From Luteimonas sp. JM171 (GTDB taxonomy: Bacteria; Pseudomonadota; Gammaproteobacteria; Xanthomonadales; Xanthomonadaceae): a stretch of DNA of 64,000 bases. A program made the position numbers and the translations under genes. Position 1 is the first letter of the stretch. Each line of letters opens with the position of its first letter. Where the stretch lies: assembly GCF_001717465.1 (NCBI RefSeq), contig NZ_CP017074.1, positions 1,826,873 to 1,890,872 of the forward strand. The letters are read 5' to 3'. The notes beneath the pieces are model-generated. The model searched no databases and was not told the DNA's origin. It saw only the letters and a list, made by a program, of their open reading frames with translations. Shown in pieces: positions 13,101 through 24,476 of this stretch.

Positions 13101-15014
13101 ATGAACGATCTGGTCAAGAATCTGCTGCTCTGGGTGGTGGTCGCCATCGTCCTGATGATGGTGTTCCAGAGCTTCAGCCCCAACACCGCCGGGCCGCAGG
13201 AGGTCCAGTACTCGCAGTTCATGGAGGACGTGCGGAACAACCGCATCCGCCGCGTGGACATCGCCGAGGACGAGCGCACGGTGACCTTCGAGCGTACCGA
13301 CGGCGCGCGCGGCACCGTGATCGCGCCGCGCCGCGACGAGCGCATGATCGACGACCTGATCAACCACGACGTCGACATCAAGCAGGCGCCCCCGTCCACC
13401 GGCCCGTCGCTTGCGTACATCCTGATCAACTTCCTGCCGGTCCTGCTGATCATCGGCTTCTTCTTCTTCATGATGCGGCAGATGCAGCAGGGCGGCGGCA
13501 AGGGCGCCATGAGCTTCGGCCGCTCCCGCGCCAAGCTGCTCAACGAGGAGCAGACCAAGGTCACCTTCAACGACGTGGCCGGCTGCGACGAGGCCAAGGA
13601 AGAGGTGTCGGAGCTGGTCGAGTTCCTGCGCGATCCCTCGCGGTTCCAGAAGCTGGGCGGCAAGATCCCGCGCGGCGTGCTGATGGTGGGCCCGCCCGGC
13701 ACCGGCAAGACGCTGCTGGCGCGCGCGATTGCCGGCGAGGCCAAGGTGCCGTTCTTCTCGATCTCCGGCTCCGACTTCGTCGAGATGTTCGTCGGCGTGG
13801 GCGCCTCGCGCGTGCGCGACATGTTCGAGCAGGCCAAGAAGCATTCGCCGTGCATCATCTTCATCGATGAGATCGACGCCGTCGGCCGCCACCGCGGCGC
13901 CGGGCTGGGCGGCGGCCACGACGAGCGCGAGCAGACCCTGAACCAGCTGCTGGTGGAGATGGACGGCTTCGAGGGCGGGGAGGGGGTGATCGTGATCGCG
14001 GCCACCAACCGTCCCGACGTGCTCGATCCGGCGCTGCTGCGCCCGGGCCGCTTCGACCGCCAGGTGGTCGTGGGGCTGCCGGACGTGAAGGGCCGCGAGC
14101 AGATCCTCAAGGTGCACATGCGCAAGGTGCCGCTGGATGACGACGTGGACGCGATGATCGTGGCCCGCGGCACGCCCGGCTTCTCGGGCGCGGACCTGGC
14201 CAACCTGGTCAACGAGGCGGCGCTGTTCGCCGCCCGCGAGAACGCGAGCGAGGTGCGCATGGACCACTTCGACCGCGCCCGCGACAAGATCCTGATGGGC
14301 GCCGAGCGCCGCTCGATGGCCATGAGCGAGGAGGAGAAGGAGCTGACCGCCTACCATGAGGCCGGCCACGCCATCGTCGGCCGCCTGGTGCCCGAGCACG
14401 ACCCCGTCTACAAGGTCACCATCATCCCGCGCGGCCGCGCCCTGGGCGTGACCATGTACCTGCCCGAGGGTGACAAGTACTCGATGAACCGCGTGGCGAT
14501 CGAATCCCAGCTGTGCTCGCTGTACGGCGGGCGCGTGGCCGAGGAGCTGATCTTCGGCGAGGACAAGGTCACCACCGGTGCCTCCAACGACATCGAGCGC
14601 GCCACCAAGATCGCCCGCAACATGGTCACCAAGTGGGGCCTGTCCGACGAGATGGGGCCCATCGCCTACAGCGAGGACGAGGACGAGGTGTTTCTGGGCC
14701 GCTCGGTCACCCAGCACAAGAGCGTCTCGGACGACACCGCGCGCAAGATCGACGAGGTGGTGCGCGGGATCCTGGACCGCGCCTACGAGCGCACGCGCCA
14801 GATCCTCACCGAGAACATCGACAAGCTGCACGCGATGGCCAAGCTGCTGCTGGAGTACGAGACCATCGACGTGCCCCAGATCGACGCCATCATGGAAGGC
14901 CGCGATCCGCCGCCGCCGATGGGCTGGGACAAGTCGCGCCGTGATGGCGGCGGCGATGGTGGCGACGGCGACAGCAAGCCGATCCCGATCGGCGGGCCGG
15001 CCGAGCAGACCTGA
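13101..15014 (+). CDS. ftsH: ATP-dependent zinc metalloprotease FtsH
   Basis: 637 residues. A membrane-anchored AAA+ protease that degrades membrane proteins and regulators such as LpxC. Two membrane segments (about 5-24 and 105-125) flank a periplasmic domain. The AAA domain has Walker A GPPGTGKT near 197-204, Walker [10 protein letters not shown] and the second-region [19 protein letters not shown]. The zinc site is HEAGH at 419-423. The Gly/Asp-rich C-terminal tail is variable. HflK and HflC, encoded further on, are its known membrane regulators. Confidence 0.98.
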   Translation: MNDLVKNLLLWVVVAIVLMMVFQSFSPNTAGPQEVQYSQFMEDVRNNRIRRVDIAEDERTVTFERTDGARGTVIAPRRDERMIDDLINHDVDIKQAPPSTGPSLAYILINFLPVLLIIGFFFFMMRQMQQGGGKGAMSFGRSRAKLLNEEQTKVTFNDVAGCDEAKEEVSELVEFLRDPSRFQKLGGKIPRGVLMVGPPGTGKTLLARAIAGEAKVPFFSISGSDFVEMFVGVGASRVRDMFEQAKKHSPCIIFIDEIDAVGRHRGAGLGGGHDEREQTLNQLLVEMDGFEGGEGVIVIAATNRPDVLDPALLRPGRFDRQVVVGLPDVKGREQILKVHMRKVPLDDDVDAMIVARGTPGFSGADLANLVNEAALFAARENASEVRMDHFDRARDKILMGAERRSMAMSEEEKELTAYHEAGHAIVGRLVPEHDPVYKVTIIPRGRALGVTMYLPEGDKYSMNRVAIESQLCSLYGGRVAEELIFGEDKVTTGASNDIERATKIARNMVTKWGLSDEMGPIAYSEDEDEVFLGRSVTQHKSVSDDTARKIDEVVRGILDRAYERTRQILTENIDKLHAMAKLLLEYETIDVPQIDAIMEGRDPPPPMGWDKSRRDGGGDGGDGDSKPIPIGGPAEQT

Positions 15015-15029
15015 CGCCGGCCCCGGCCG

Positions 15030-15929
15030 ATGTTCGACACCACCCCAACGCTTGACTGCGGCGGGCGCCCCTTGGCGCTCGACCGCCCCCGGGTGATGGG
15101 GATCGTCAACGTGACCCCGGATTCGTTTTCCGACGGCGGGTCGCACTTCGACCACGACGCGGCGGTTGCGCATGGATTGGCGCTGGCCGGCGAAGGCGCC
15201 GACATCCTCGACATCGGCGGGCAGTCCACCCGGCCGGGATCGGAAGAGGTGCCGCTGGAGGAAGAGCTGCGGCGCACGGTCCCGGTCATCGAGCGTCTGG
15301 CCCGCGAAACCCGGCTGCCGCTGAGCATCGACACCTCGCGCCCGGAGGTGATGCGCGCGGCCGTCGAGGCAGGCGCGGGGATGATCAACGATGTCTACGC
15401 GCTTCGCCGCGAGGGCGCGCTGGACGCTGCGGCGGAGCTGGGCGTGCCGGTGGTGCTGATGCACATGCTGGGTGAGCCGCGCTCGATGCAGGATGCGCCC
15501 CACTACGACGACGTGGTCGGCGACGTGCACCGGTTCCTCGCAGAACGCATTTTTGCCGCCGAAATGGCAGGGATCGACAAGCGCCGGATCATCGCCGATC
15601 CCGGCTTCGGCTTCGGCAAGACCACGGACCACAACTTCGCCCTGTTGGCACAGTTCGAGCGCTTCGCCGAGCTGGGCGTGCCGGTGCTGGCGGGCTTTTC
15701 CCGCAAGCGCAGCATTGGCGAAATCACCGGGCGTGATTCCCCTCGCGAGCGGGTGGCCGGTTCCGTCGCGGCGCACCTTGTGGCCGCCCAGCGCGGCGCG
15801 CGGATCGTTCGCGTGCACGACGTTGCGCAGACCGTTGACACACTGAAGGTCTGGGCCGCCGTGGAGGCGGTTCCCATGCCCCGGAAGCCGGCGCCAGGCC
15901 CGGCGGTCAGCTGGCCGGAAGACGTCTGA
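15030..15929 (+). CDS. folP: dihydropteroate synthase
   Basis: 299 residues. Joins p-aminobenzoate to dihydropterin pyrophosphate in folate synthesis; the sulfonamide target. The two signatures are MGIVNVTPDSFSDGG (23-37) and GADILDIGGQSTRPGS; LSIDTSRPEV, INDVYAL, MHMLGEP and DPGFGFGKT follow in order. It lies 15 bases after ftsH, the usual ftsH-folP pair; glmM, which often follows, is absent here. Confidence 0.96.
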   Translation: MFDTTPTLDCGGRPLALDRPRVMGIVNVTPDSFSDGGSHFDHDAAVAHGLALAGEGADILDIGGQSTRPGSEEVPLEEELRRTVPVIERLARETRLPLSIDTSRPEVMRAAVEAGAGMINDVYALRREGALDAAAELGVPVVLMHMLGEPRSMQDAPHYDDVVGDVHRFLAERIFAAEMAGIDKRRIIADPGFGFGKTTDHNFALLAQFERFAELGVPVLAGFSRKRSIGEITGRDSPRERVAGSVAAHLVAAQRGARIVRVHDVAQTVDTLKVWAAVEAVPMPRKPAPGPAVSWPEDV

Positions 15930-16030
15930 TCCCCGCTTTGGGGTCCGTACGCCGGGCTGCATCGATGTTCAAGCTGCGTTAGGCTGCGCCGTCGCTGCCG
16001 CCCGTCCCGCGGCTGAAATCGCGAGGAACA

Positions 16031-17536
16031 ATGATCCAGTCCAGCACGCCGCTCATCGTCACCTTTCTCGTTTACCTGGCCGGAATGCTGTTGATCGGCT
16101 ACTACGCCTGGCGCTCGACCAAGAACTTCGACGACTACATCCTGGGCGGCCGCAGGCTCAGCCCCACCACCACCGCGCTGTCGGCCGGTGCGTCGGACAT
16201 GAGCGGCTGGCTGATGATGGGCCTGCCCGGGGCGATGTACCTCAACGGCCTGTCCGAGGCCTGGATCGGTCTTGGGCTGGTGACGGGCGCGTGGCTCAAC
16301 TGGCACTACGTGGCCGGTCCGCTGCGGGTCTATACCGAGCGCACCGGCAATGCGCTGACGTTGCCGGACTACATGACCAACCGCTTCAAGGACACCAACA
16401 AAGTGCTGCGGGTGCTGTCGGCGCTGGTGATCCTGGTGTTCTTCGCCGTGTACTGCGCGTCGGGTGTGGTTGCCGGCGGGCGGCTGTTCGAGAGCGTGTT
16501 CGGGATGAGCTACACGCAGGCGATCCTCTGGGGCGCGGCGGTGACCGTGGCCTACAGCCTGGTGGGCGGGTTCCTGGCGGTGAGTTGGACCGACGTGGCG
16601 CAGGGCACGATGATGCTCTTCGCACTGCTGGTCACGCCGGTGCTGGTGCTGATGCACAGCGGCGGTCCGGTCGACGCCCTGGAGGTCATCCGCGAGCTCG
16701 ACCCGACCAGGCTCAACTGGATCGGCGCCGGCGGCGTAATCGCGATCATCTCGGCGCTGTCCTGGGGGCTGGGCTATTGCGGGCAGCCGCATATCCTGGC
16801 GCGCTTCATGGCGGCCGAAAGCATCCAGTCGATCCCCAAGGCGCGCCGCATTGGCATGGGCTGGATGATCCTGTGCATGGTCGGATCGCTGACGGTGGGC
16901 TTTTTCGGCATCGCGTATTTCGCCCTCAACCCGGATGCGGCGGGGCCGGTGGAGGCCAATCCGGAGCGGGTGTTCATCATCGCGGTGGAGCTGCTGTTCA
17001 ACCCGTGGATCGCGGGCATCATCCTGTCGGCGATCCTGGCGGCAGTGATGAGCACGCTGTCGAGCCAGCTGATCGTGTGTTCCAGTGTGCTGTCGGAGGA
17101 CTTCTACCGCGGGTTCGTGCGCAAGGACGCCAGCCAGCGCGAGCTGGTGTGGGTGGGCCGCGCCAGCGTGCTGCTGGTTGCGCTGGTGGCGCTGTGGCTG
17201 GCGCGAGATCCCGACAGCCGCGTATTGGGTCTGGTGGCATACGCCTGGGCCGGGTTCGGTTCTGCGTTCGGCCCGGTGCTGATCCTTTCGCTATTCTGGG
17301 GCCGGATGACCCGCAACGGGGCGCTGGCCGGGATGGTCACCGGCGCGGTGGTGGTGATCGCCTGGAAGGAAATCGTGGTGGAGCAGCTCGGGTTCGCCCT
17401 GTATGAAATGGTGCCGGGCTTCATCGCGGCCACCCTGGCGATCGTCGTGGTCAGCCTGCTGGGCAGGGAGCCGGACGAGGAGATCCAGGGCACGCACAAG
17501 CAGGTGCGCCTGTCGCTGCGGGAGACGGGTTACTGA
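16031..17536 (+). CDS. putP: sodium/proline symporter
   Basis: 501 residues with about 13 hydrophobic helices, the sodium:solute symporter (SSS) fold. Imports proline with Na+. Family markers are LSAGASDMSGWLMMGLPGA early in the protein, GLGYCGQPHILARFMA in the middle and AAVMSTLSSQL later; the tail is short and charged. A GAGGA Shine-Dalgarno precedes ATG 16031. No putA is adjacent, so the catabolic partner must lie elsewhere. PutP over PanF is supported by the overall length and the SGWLMMGLPGA stretch. Confidence 0.9.
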   Translation: MIQSSTPLIVTFLVYLAGMLLIGYYAWRSTKNFDDYILGGRRLSPTTTALSAGASDMSGWLMMGLPGAMYLNGLSEAWIGLGLVTGAWLNWHYVAGPLRVYTERTGNALTLPDYMTNRFKDTNKVLRVLSALVILVFFAVYCASGVVAGGRLFESVFGMSYTQAILWGAAVTVAYSLVGGFLAVSWTDVAQGTMMLFALLVTPVLVLMHSGGPVDALEVIRELDPTRLNWIGAGGVIAIISALSWGLGYCGQPHILARFMAAESIQSIPKARRIGMGWMILCMVGSLTVGFFGIAYFALNPDAAGPVEANPERVFIIAVELLFNPWIAGIILSAILAAVMSTLSSQLIVCSSVLSEDFYRGFVRKDASQRELVWVGRASVLLVALVALWLARDPDSRVLGLVAYAWAGFGSAFGPVLILSLFWGRMTRNGALAGMVTGAVVVIAWKEIVVEQLGFALYEMVPGFIAATLAIVVVSLLGREPDEEIQGTHKQVRLSLRETGY

Positions 17537-17568
17537 TGCCATGACCGCCGCTGGCCGATAATCCGGGG

Positions 17569-18537
17569 ATGTCCATTGATTCCCGGCCGCCGGTCATCGC
17601 GATCATGGGCCCGACCGCGTCGGGCAAGACCGCCTTCGCGGTGGAGTGCGCGCGCGCGCTGGACGGGGAGATCATCAGCGTTGATTCCGCGCTGGTGTAC
17701 CGCGGGCTGGACATCGGCGCGGCCAAGCCGACGCTGGAAGAGCGCGGCGGCGTCCCGCACCACCTGATCGACGTCCGCGATCCCTGGGAGCCCTATTCCG
17801 CGGCCGAGTTTGCGATCGATGCGCGGGCGGCGCTGGATGCCATTGCCGCCCGGGGGCGGCTGCCTATCCTGGCCGGCGGCACAGGTCTGTATTTCCAGGC
17901 GCTGCTGCGCGGCCTTTCGGCGATGCCGGCGGCCGACCCCGATGTCCGCGCGCAGCTGGCGCACGAGGCCGGCCACCGGGGCTGGGCCGCGCTGCATGCG
18001 GACCTGGCGCAGGTGGATCCGGAAGCCGCCCGGCGCATCCACGCCACGGATGCGCAGCGGATCCAGCGGGCGCTGGAGGTCTACCGGCTGACCGGTCGCC
18101 CGATCAGCGCACTGCAGCGTGAGGCGCCGCGGCGACTGCCGTACCGGGTGCTCAAGCTGGTGCTGGCGCCGGCGGACCGGGCGGTGCTGCACGGGCGGAT
18201 CGCCCGGCGCTTCGATGCCATACTGCGCGCCGGGTTCCTGGCCGAAGTGGAGGCGCTGCGCGCGCAGCCGCGCCTGCGCGACCACCCGGCGCCGCTGGAC
18301 CTTCCCGCGCTGCGGGCGGTGGGATACCGGCAGGCGTGGGAGCATCTTGATGGCGCCACTTCCGCCGATGTCTTCGTTGAACGGGCGATCGCCGCGACCC
18401 GCCAGCTGGCCAAGCGCCAGCTGACCTGGCTGCGGGGCGAACTGGATGCGCGGTGGTTCGATCCGGCGCACGACGCGCGTGGCCTGGACGATGCCATCGC
18501 CAAGTTCCTCGGCATACCGGGGGTGGCGGCGCCCTGA
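17569..18537 (+). CDS. miaA: tRNA dimethylallyltransferase
   Basis: 322 residues. Adds dimethylallyl to A37 of tRNAs reading UNN codons. Walker-type P-loop GPTASGKT at about 14-21, then [40 protein letters not shown] and the tRNA-binding [16 protein letters not shown]. Full length for the family. It precedes hfq, as in E. coli (miaA-hfq-hflX-hflK-hflC), and probably shares its transcript in part. Confidence 0.96.
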   Translation: MSIDSRPPVIAIMGPTASGKTAFAVECARALDGEIISVDSALVYRGLDIGAAKPTLEERGGVPHHLIDVRDPWEPYSAAEFAIDARAALDAIAARGRLPILAGGTGLYFQALLRGLSAMPAADPDVRAQLAHEAGHRGWAALHADLAQVDPEAARRIHATDAQRIQRALEVYRLTGRPISALQREAPRRLPYRVLKLVLAPADRAVLHGRIARRFDAILRAGFLAEVEALRAQPRLRDHPAPLDLPALRAVGYRQAWEHLDGATSADVFVERAIAATRQLAKRQLTWLRGELDARWFDPAHDARGLDDAIAKFLGIPGVAAP

Positions 18538-18684
18538 ACCGCGGCAGGGGCCTCGAATCGCGGCCTCCGGGACTGCCGGCGCCCATTGTTTGTGTACCAT
18601 CGGCGGCGTCACCGCCCAGGGGATGCAGGGCGAGTGGCGCGGCCGGAGGAGCCGCCACAACAATAACCGAGCTGGGGAACACCA

Positions 18685-18966
18685 ATGTCCAAGGGACAGT
18701 CCTTGCAGGACCCTTTCCTGAACGCCCTTCGCCGCGAGCGCGTTCCGGTTTCGATCTATCTCGTCAACGGCATCAAATTGCAGGGCACCATCGAGTCGTT
18801 CGACCAGTTCGTGGTGCTGCTGCGCAATACCGTCAGCCAGATGGTCTACAAGCACGCGATCTCCACCGTGGTTCCCGCGCGCAACGTGCGGGTTGGGCCA
18901 GGCGGGGGCCATGTGCAGGCGGCGGGCGAGGGCAACGGCGAGCCCGCGCCAACGCAGGGCGAGTGA
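18685..18966 (+). CDS. hfq: RNA chaperone Hfq
   Basis: 93 residues. Hexameric Sm-like protein that pairs small RNAs with mRNAs. Sm1 motif: [29 protein letters not shown] is split over residues 8-36; Sm2 contains [12 protein letters not shown] with the conserved YKH. The C-terminal 25 residues are Gly/Glu-rich and disordered. ATG at 18685. The 147-base gap from miaA leaves room for its own promoter. Confidence 0.97.
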   Translation: MSKGQSLQDPFLNALRRERVPVSIYLVNGIKLQGTIESFDQFVVLLRNTVSQMVYKHAISTVVPARNVRVGPGGGHVQAAGEGNGEPAPTQGE

Positions 18967-19060
18967 TGTCCCCGGGGCAGCCCCGGCGGGGCAGAGGGGC
19001 TTGACATCAGCGCCCCGCGGCCTCATGTCAGGGGCTTGACCCCCCAGGAGCGCATGCCGC

Positions 19061-20368
19061 TTGTTTGAACGCAGCCGCAAGGGCGAACACGCCCTGCTGA
19101 TCCAGCCCCACGCCGGTGGCGCGCCCGATGAGGACGCGCTGGAAGAATTCTCCGAACTGGCGCGCTCGGCCGGTGCCACCGTGGCCACCGTGCTCGGCGC
19201 GCGGCTGGACCGGCCCAACCCGGCCACGCTCGTGGGCAGTGGCAAGCTGGAGGAAATGCGCGCCGCCGCGGACGCCACCGGCGCCGACCTGGTGCTGGTC
19301 AATCATCCGCTCACCCCGGTGCAGGAGCGCAACTTGGAAAAGGCGCTCGAGCGGCGGGTGGTGGACCGCACCGGCCTGATCCTGGACATCTTCGCCCAGC
19401 GCGCCCGCAGCCACGAAGGCAAGCTCCAGGTGGAACTGGCGCAGCTGCGCCACATGGCCACCCGCCTGGTGCGGGGCTGGACCCACCTGGACAGCCAGCG
19501 CGGCGGCGCGATCGGGCTGCGCGGCCCGGGTGAAACCCAGCTGGAAACCGACCGCCGCCTGCTGCAGAAGCGGGTGGACCAGCTGCAGAAGCGGCTGGAG
19601 AAGGTGGAAGTGCAGCGCGGGCAGATGCGCCGGGCGCGGATCCGCAGCGAGCTGCCGCGGGTGGCGCTGGTGGGATATACCAATGCCGGCAAGTCGACCC
19701 TGTTCAACGCGCTGACCGGTGCCGGCGCCTACGCCGCCGACCAGCTGTTCGCCACGCTCGATCCCACCGTGCGGAAGATCTCGCTGCCCGGCGGCAACGT
19801 GGTGCTGGCCGATACCGTCGGCTTTGTGCGCGATCTGCCGCACGAGCTGGTAGCGGCGTTCCGCTCCACCCTTGGCGAGGCCCGTGACGCGGACCTGCTG
19901 CTGCATCTGGTCGATGCCGCCGATCCGCTGCGCGACGAGCGCATCGCCCAGGTGGATGCGGTGCTGGAGGAGATCGGCGCCGGCGATATCCCGCAACTGC
20001 TGGTGTTCAACAAGATCGACCGCATCGAAGGCGCCGCGCCGCGCCACGACCGGCCGCATGGCGCCGCGGGCAACGGCCAGCCGCAGCGCGAGCGGGTCTG
20101 GATCTCAGCGCGCGATGGCGACGGGCTGGACCTGTTGCGCACGGCCCTGGCAGGCAGCCTCGGGCTGAAGCGCGTGACCGGCGAGCTGGAGCTGCCCTCT
20201 TCGGCCGGCCGGCTGCGCGCGCAGCTGCACGAACTGGACGCGGTGCGCGAGGAAAGCCACGACGAGCGCGGCTGGCACCTGCGCATCGACCTTCCGCACG
20301 GCGATGCGGCGCGGCTTGCCGCCGGCCCGGAAGGACAGCCGCTGCGCACGCTGCTCGCCGCCCGGTGA
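19061..20368 (+). CDS. hflX: ribosome-rescue GTPase HflX
   Basis: 435 residues. Binds 50S subunits and splits stalled ribosomes under heat stress. The N-terminal nucleotide-binding domain is followed by the helical linker ETDRRLLQKRVDQLQKRLEKV and a GTPase domain with G1 GYTNAGKST (about 205-213), G3 DTVGFVRDLPHELV and G4 NKID. I use the TTG at 19061, which has AGGAG 11 bases upstream and gives the family's usual LFERSRKGEHALL N-terminus; the ATG at 19054 is in another frame. TTG may keep expression low. Confidence 0.93.
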   Translation: MFERSRKGEHALLIQPHAGGAPDEDALEEFSELARSAGATVATVLGARLDRPNPATLVGSGKLEEMRAAADATGADLVLVNHPLTPVQERNLEKALERRVVDRTGLILDIFAQRARSHEGKLQVELAQLRHMATRLVRGWTHLDSQRGGAIGLRGPGETQLETDRRLLQKRVDQLQKRLEKVEVQRGQMRRARIRSELPRVALVGYTNAGKSTLFNALTGAGAYAADQLFATLDPTVRKISLPGGNVVLADTVGFVRDLPHELVAAFRSTLGEARDADLLLHLVDAADPLRDERIAQVDAVLEEIGAGDIPQLLVFNKIDRIEGAAPRHDRPHGAAGNGQPQRERVWISARDGDGLDLLRTALAGSLGLKRVTGELELPSSAGRLRAQLHELDAVREESHDERGWHLRIDLPHGDAARLAAGPEGQPLRTLLAAR

Positions 20369-20493
20369 TCAGTCCCCATGGCCGCCGCGCTGCCCCCGGC
20401 CGGGCGGGCGCGGCGGGAAACTCCTTGTAGAATGTGCGTCCCGCACGGGCCGGCCTGGCCCGCAGCGGCGTGAATCCAAAGACTGGAGCAGGC

Positions 20494-21642
20494 ATGCCCT
20501 GGAACATTCCCGGCAACAACAACCGCGGCGGACGAGGCGGCGGATCCGGCGGCGACGGCGGCAGTCCGTGGCGGCCTTCCGGCGGCGGACGCGGCGGTGG
20601 CGGCGGGTTCGATGACATCATCGCCCGGGTGCGCAACCTGTTTGGCGGGGGTTCGGGCGGCGGCAACCCGCTGCGCTGGCTGGTCATCGCGGTCGTGGCC
20701 TGGCTCGTGCTCACGTCCTTCGTCCTGGTGGGCGAACGTGAGCGCGGGGTGGTGCTGCGGTTCGGCCAGGCGGTGCGGATCATGCAGCCGGGCCCCAACT
20801 TCAAGTTGCCCTGGCCGGCCGAGCGCGTGATCAAGGTCGATGCCACCGGCATCCGCACCTTCACCAACACCGTGCCGGTGCTGACGCGCGACGAGAACAT
20901 CGTGGTGGTCTCGCTCAACGTGCAGTACCGGGTCGGCGATCCGGAGCTGTTCCTGTTCGGCACCCGCGATGCGGTGCGCGTGCTGGAGCAGGTTGCGCAG
21001 GGCGTGGTCCGCGAACAGGTTGGCCGCGCCGACCTGGACACCGTGCTCGGCGCCCGCGGTCCGCTCTCGGCGGTGGCCGCCAAGCAGCTGCAGGATTCGC
21101 TGGACATCTACCGCACCGGCCTGATTGTCACCGAGCTCAACCTGCAGGACGCGCGCCCGCCGGACCAGGTGAAGCCGGCCTTCGACGAGGTCAACAGCGC
21201 CCAGCAGGTGCAGGAAAGCCTGATCAACGAGGCCCGCGCCTACGCTGCCCGGATCGTGCCCGAGGCGCGAGGCGAAGCCGCACGCACCCGGACCGTGGCC
21301 GAGGGTTACAAGACCGCGGCGATTGCCCGCGCCACCGGCGACGCGACCCGCTTCTCGCTGCTGCTTGACGAATACCGCAACGCCAGCGAGGTGACCCGCA
21401 AGCGCCTGTGGCTGGAGACCGTGGAGCAGGTGCTGGCCGACAACCGCACGGTGGTGGGCGGCGACGGCCGCCAGCTGATCTACGTGCCGATGGCCGAGGG
21501 CCAGGCGCCGCCGCGCAGCGGCTCGGCACCACCGGTGCTGCCGGTGGAGGTGCCGGATGCCGGGAGCAGCTCAGGCGGTTCGGAACAACCAACGTCGGCG
21601 CAGCGCCTGCCGCGCCCGACGCGTGAAGGAGGCCAGCGATGA
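20494..21642 (+). CDS. hflK: FtsH protease regulator HflK
   Basis: 382 residues. With HflC forms the large membrane cage around FtsH. A Gly/Asn/Arg-rich cytoplasmic N-terminus (1-50) precedes one membrane helix (about 68-86), then the SPFH/band-7 domain beginning VGERERGVVLRFGQAV, a helical region and a Pro/Ser-rich tail. ATG 20494. A TAGAAT at 20428-20433 upstream could be a -10 element. The stop overlaps the hflC start (ATGA). Confidence 0.95.
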   Translation: MPWNIPGNNNRGGRGGGSGGDGGSPWRPSGGGRGGGGGFDDIIARVRNLFGGGSGGGNPLRWLVIAVVAWLVLTSFVLVGERERGVVLRFGQAVRIMQPGPNFKLPWPAERVIKVDATGIRTFTNTVPVLTRDENIVVVSLNVQYRVGDPELFLFGTRDAVRVLEQVAQGVVREQVGRADLDTVLGARGPLSAVAAKQLQDSLDIYRTGLIVTELNLQDARPPDQVKPAFDEVNSAQQVQESLINEARAYAARIVPEARGEAARTRTVAEGYKTAAIARATGDATRFSLLLDEYRNASEVTRKRLWLETVEQVLADNRTVVGGDGRQLIYVPMAEGQAPPRSGSAPPVLPVEVPDAGSSSGGSEQPTSAQRLPRPTREGGQR

Positions 21643-22505
21643 GGCTCAAGGCATTGATTCCGGTCCTGGCCGTGCTGGTGGTGATCGGGCTGATGGGTTC
21701 GATGTACATCGTGCGCGAGGGCCAGGTGGGCCTGGTGCTGCAGCTGGGCCGGGTGGTGCGCACGGACGTGGGTCCGGGCCTGCACTTCAAGATCCCGCTG
21801 ATCCAGAGCGCGCAGGTGTTCGACCGGCGCTTCAACGCGGTGGATTTCTCGCCCGAGCGCTACCTGACGTCTGAGCGCAAGGACGTGAGCGTCGACTTCG
21901 TGGCCATCGTGTTCATCTCCGACGTGGCGGATTTCTATCGCGCCACGGCGGGTGACATGGCCGTGGCCGAGGACCGCCTGGCGCCGATCATCAAGGATTC
22001 GCTGCGCAACGAGATCAACGCGCGCACGCTGACCCAGCTGGTGTCGGGCGACCGTTCCGATGTGATCGCCAAGCAGCTGGCGGCGATCAACGAGGGCGCG
22101 GAAACGCTCGGGATGCAGATCATCGACATCCGCCTGAAGCAGATCGACCTGCCCACCGACAGCGACGTGATCAATCAGGTCTACAACCGCATGCGCGCCG
22201 AGCGCAAGCAGGTGGCGGCCAGGCTGCGCGCCGAGGGCGAGGAGCAGGCGCGCGAGATCCGGGCGCAGGCCGACCGCGACCAGGCGGTGATCCTGGCCGA
22301 GGCGGAGCGCGATGCGCAGACGCTGCGAGGCGAGGGCGATGCGGAGGCGACCCGGATTTACGGGCTGGCTGCGAACCGCGATCCGTCGTTCTATGCGTTC
22401 CAGCGCAGCCTGCAGGCGTACCGGGACGCGTTCGAGGACGGTGAGGCGGTGATCGTGCTGGAGCGCGACGATCCGTTCCTGCAGTACCTGCGCAGCGATC
22501 GATGA
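21639..22505 (+). CDS. hflC: FtsH protease regulator HflC
   Basis: 288 residues. Partner of HflK. One N-terminal membrane helix (5-24), then the SPFH domain (YIVREGQVGLVLQLGRV), and a long charged helix rich in Arg/Glu/Ala (AERKQVAARLRAEGEEQ). Overlaps hflK by four bases and yjeT by four bases, so the three are co-translated. Confidence 0.96.
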   Translation: MRLKALIPVLAVLVVIGLMGSMYIVREGQVGLVLQLGRVVRTDVGPGLHFKIPLIQSAQVFDRRFNAVDFSPERYLTSERKDVSVDFVAIVFISDVADFYRATAGDMAVAEDRLAPIIKDSLRNEINARTLTQLVSGDRSDVIAKQLAAINEGAETLGMQIIDIRLKQIDLPTDSDVINQVYNRMRAERKQVAARLRAEGEEQAREIRAQADRDQAVILAEAERDAQTLRGEGDAEATRIYGLAANRDPSFYAFQRSLQAYRDAFEDGEAVIVLERDDPFLQYLRSDR

Positions 22506-22696
22506 GCGATCTGTGGGCGGCGCTGTGCCTGGTGGCGGTAATCGAGGGGCTGCTGCTGTTCGTGGCCCCCGGCAGCTGGAAGCGGGCGGCGGCGCAGCTC
22601 ATGATGCTGCCCGAACGGCAGATCAGGGTCATCGGCGGCGTGGTGCTCGGGATCGGTTTGGTTGCCCTGTACCTGGTCAGGAACGCGGGCAGCTAG
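22502..22696 (+). CDS. yjeT: YjeT-like small inner-membrane protein (DUF2065)
   Basis: 64 residues with two hydrophobic helices (about 4-22 and 42-59) separated by the conserved PGSWKRAAAQLMMLPERQIRVIG loop region. DUF2065 members are found between hflC and purA in many gammaproteobacteria, exactly as here. Function is unknown; the ATGA overlap with hflC suggests a link to the HflKC membrane complex. Confidence 0.9.
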   Translation: MSDLWAALCLVAVIEGLLLFVAPGSWKRAAAQLMMLPERQIRVIGGVVLGIGLVALYLVRNAGS

Positions 22697-22711
22697 CCGG
22701 CCGGTTGATGA

Positions 22712-24163
<1,452 letters not shown>

Positions 24164-24190
24164 CACCGGCGGGCGGAAGCCCCCCGGGCG

Positions 24191-24421
24191 CTATTTCTTG
24201 GCGTGCCACTTGTCGTCGTCGCCCTTCTCATATTTCTCCTTGACCGCCGACCAGGCGACGCGGTGGGCGACCTCCTCGCGCGAAGCGTCGCCGCGGCGGT
24301 CATCGGGATCCTTGTACTGGTCCCAGGCGCTGTTGTACGCCTCCTTGTAGATCTCCTGGCCGTGCTTGGGGACGTTGTCGCGCACCGCTTCGGGCAGGTC
24401 GCTGATGCTGTCGTAGGGCAT
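24191..24421 (-). CDS. chaB: ChaB family protein
   Basis: 76 residues. The ChaB fold is recognised from YDSISDLPEAVRDNVPKHGQEIYK and the later DASREEVAHRVAWSAVKEKYEK. E. coli ChaB was named a regulator of the cation antiporter ChaA, but the role is poorly established and ChaB proteins occur widely without ChaA, as here. The lysine-rich tail suggests nucleic-acid or acidic-partner binding (inference). It is convergent with purA (27-base gap) and divergent from the Nmad3-like gene (55-base gap). Confidence 0.88.
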   Translation of the reverse strand: MPYDSISDLPEAVRDNVPKHGQEIYKEAYNSAWDQYKDPDDRRGDASREEVAHRVAWSAVKEKYEKGDDDKWHAKK

Positions 24422-24476
24422 GGGAGCGCTCCGCTTGGACCTGGGCCAAGCCTGGGGCAGGGCGGGTGAGCCGACC

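Noticed and set aside
18967..19060. A promoter made of the two GCTTGAC repeats between hfq and hflX
   Set aside because: TTGACA occurs, but no credible -10 hexamer stands at 16-18 bases.
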